Source of the DNA: an uncultured bacterium
GTDB lineage: Bacteria > Bacteroidota > Bacteroidia > Bacteroidales > Paludibacteraceae
Reading direction: 5' to 3'
Assembly: GCA_947074225.1 (NCBI GenBank)
Contig: CAMTOX010000159.1
Location: 1 to 5,261 of the forward strand
DNA length: 5,261 nucleotides
Positions 5,241 through 5,261 of the stretch are shown here, one piece after another. The position numbers and the translations under genes are program-made. The number at the start of each line of letters is the position of its first letter. Positions within the stretch are counted from its first letter, which is position 1. The notes under the pieces were generated by a model. The model ran no database searches. It was not told the origin of the DNA and saw only the letters and a list, made by a program, of their open reading frames with translations.

Positions 5241-5261
5241 AAAAAAAGCCTCCTTGAATAT
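5241..5261 (-). terminator. Probable half of a terminator cut by the window edge
   Basis: Seven A residues (5241-5247) followed by GCCTCC (5248-5253) read on the minus strand as GGAGGC and then seven T residues. This is the usual 3' arm and T-run of an intrinsic terminator. The matching arm would lie beyond 5261, so it would serve a leftward-transcribed gene outside the window, or a bidirectional terminator. The hairpin itself is not visible. Confidence 0.45.

Larger units (their letters stand above)
5003..5261. other. Stretch without a convincing gene at the right edge
   Basis: About 260 bases with stops in all six frames at short intervals. The best open stretches are a 17-codon ATG frame (5008-5061) and a ~46-codon + strand frame ending near 5232 that lacks an ATG; neither resembles a known protein. 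There is no TAnnTTTG promoter on either strand. Small hairpins occur at 5050-5064 (GCTTTA / TAAAGC) and 5103-5117 (CAAAG / CTTTG), both too short to mean much. It may be spacer between convergent genes, a decayed gene or an unrecognised small RNA. I cannot separate these. Confidence 0.6.

Overview
This is one end of an AT-rich contig from a Bacteroidota member, most likely order Bacteroidales. Four things point there: an LpxA C-terminus with a Bacteroides-type sequence (VHQFTHIGKHVMIQGG, LRRRGFTNEQI), promoters of the TTTG / TAnnTTTG type used by the Bacteroidota primary sigma factor, almost no Shine-Dalgarno sequences, and a run of lipoproteins of kinds common in this phylum. I cannot name the genus from sequence alone.

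Layout. Bases 1-54 are not biological. They are the Illumina TruSeq i5 adapter with an 8-base index that I recognise as D501. Genomic sequence starts at about base 55, inside lpxA (lipid A synthesis), whose last ~121 codons end at 422 and are followed by a strong intrinsic terminator. A TAnnTTTG promoter then drives a single-gene unit (582-1130) encoding a small LPP20-type lipoprotein, which has its own terminator. A second, closer match to the promoter consensus (TTTG-N19-TAATTTTG, 1239-1269) precedes three tightly packed genes. The first (1295-2680) is a multidomain LPP20 lipoprotein. The second (start corrected to 2685, end 4046) is a TPR lipoprotein. The third (4054-4902) is a lipoprotein of the endonuclease/exonuclease/phosphatase (EEP) superfamily with all its catalytic residues. 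Gaps of 4 and 7 bases suggest one transcript.

All four complete genes have a lipobox. None has the acidic run after the acylated cysteine that marks surface export in Bacteroides and Capnocytophaga, so the simplest inference is a set of periplasm-facing lipoproteins. The two LPP20 proteins and the TPR protein could form an envelope scaffold, with the EEP enzyme as its only obvious catalytic part. That is a hypothesis, and no specific substrate can be read from the sequence.

The last ~360 bases hold no convincing gene. They contain a modest hairpin, a perfect 18-bp inverted repeat with a 4-base loop, a small tandem repeat and, at the right edge, what looks like half of a terminator for a leftward gene lying beyond the window.
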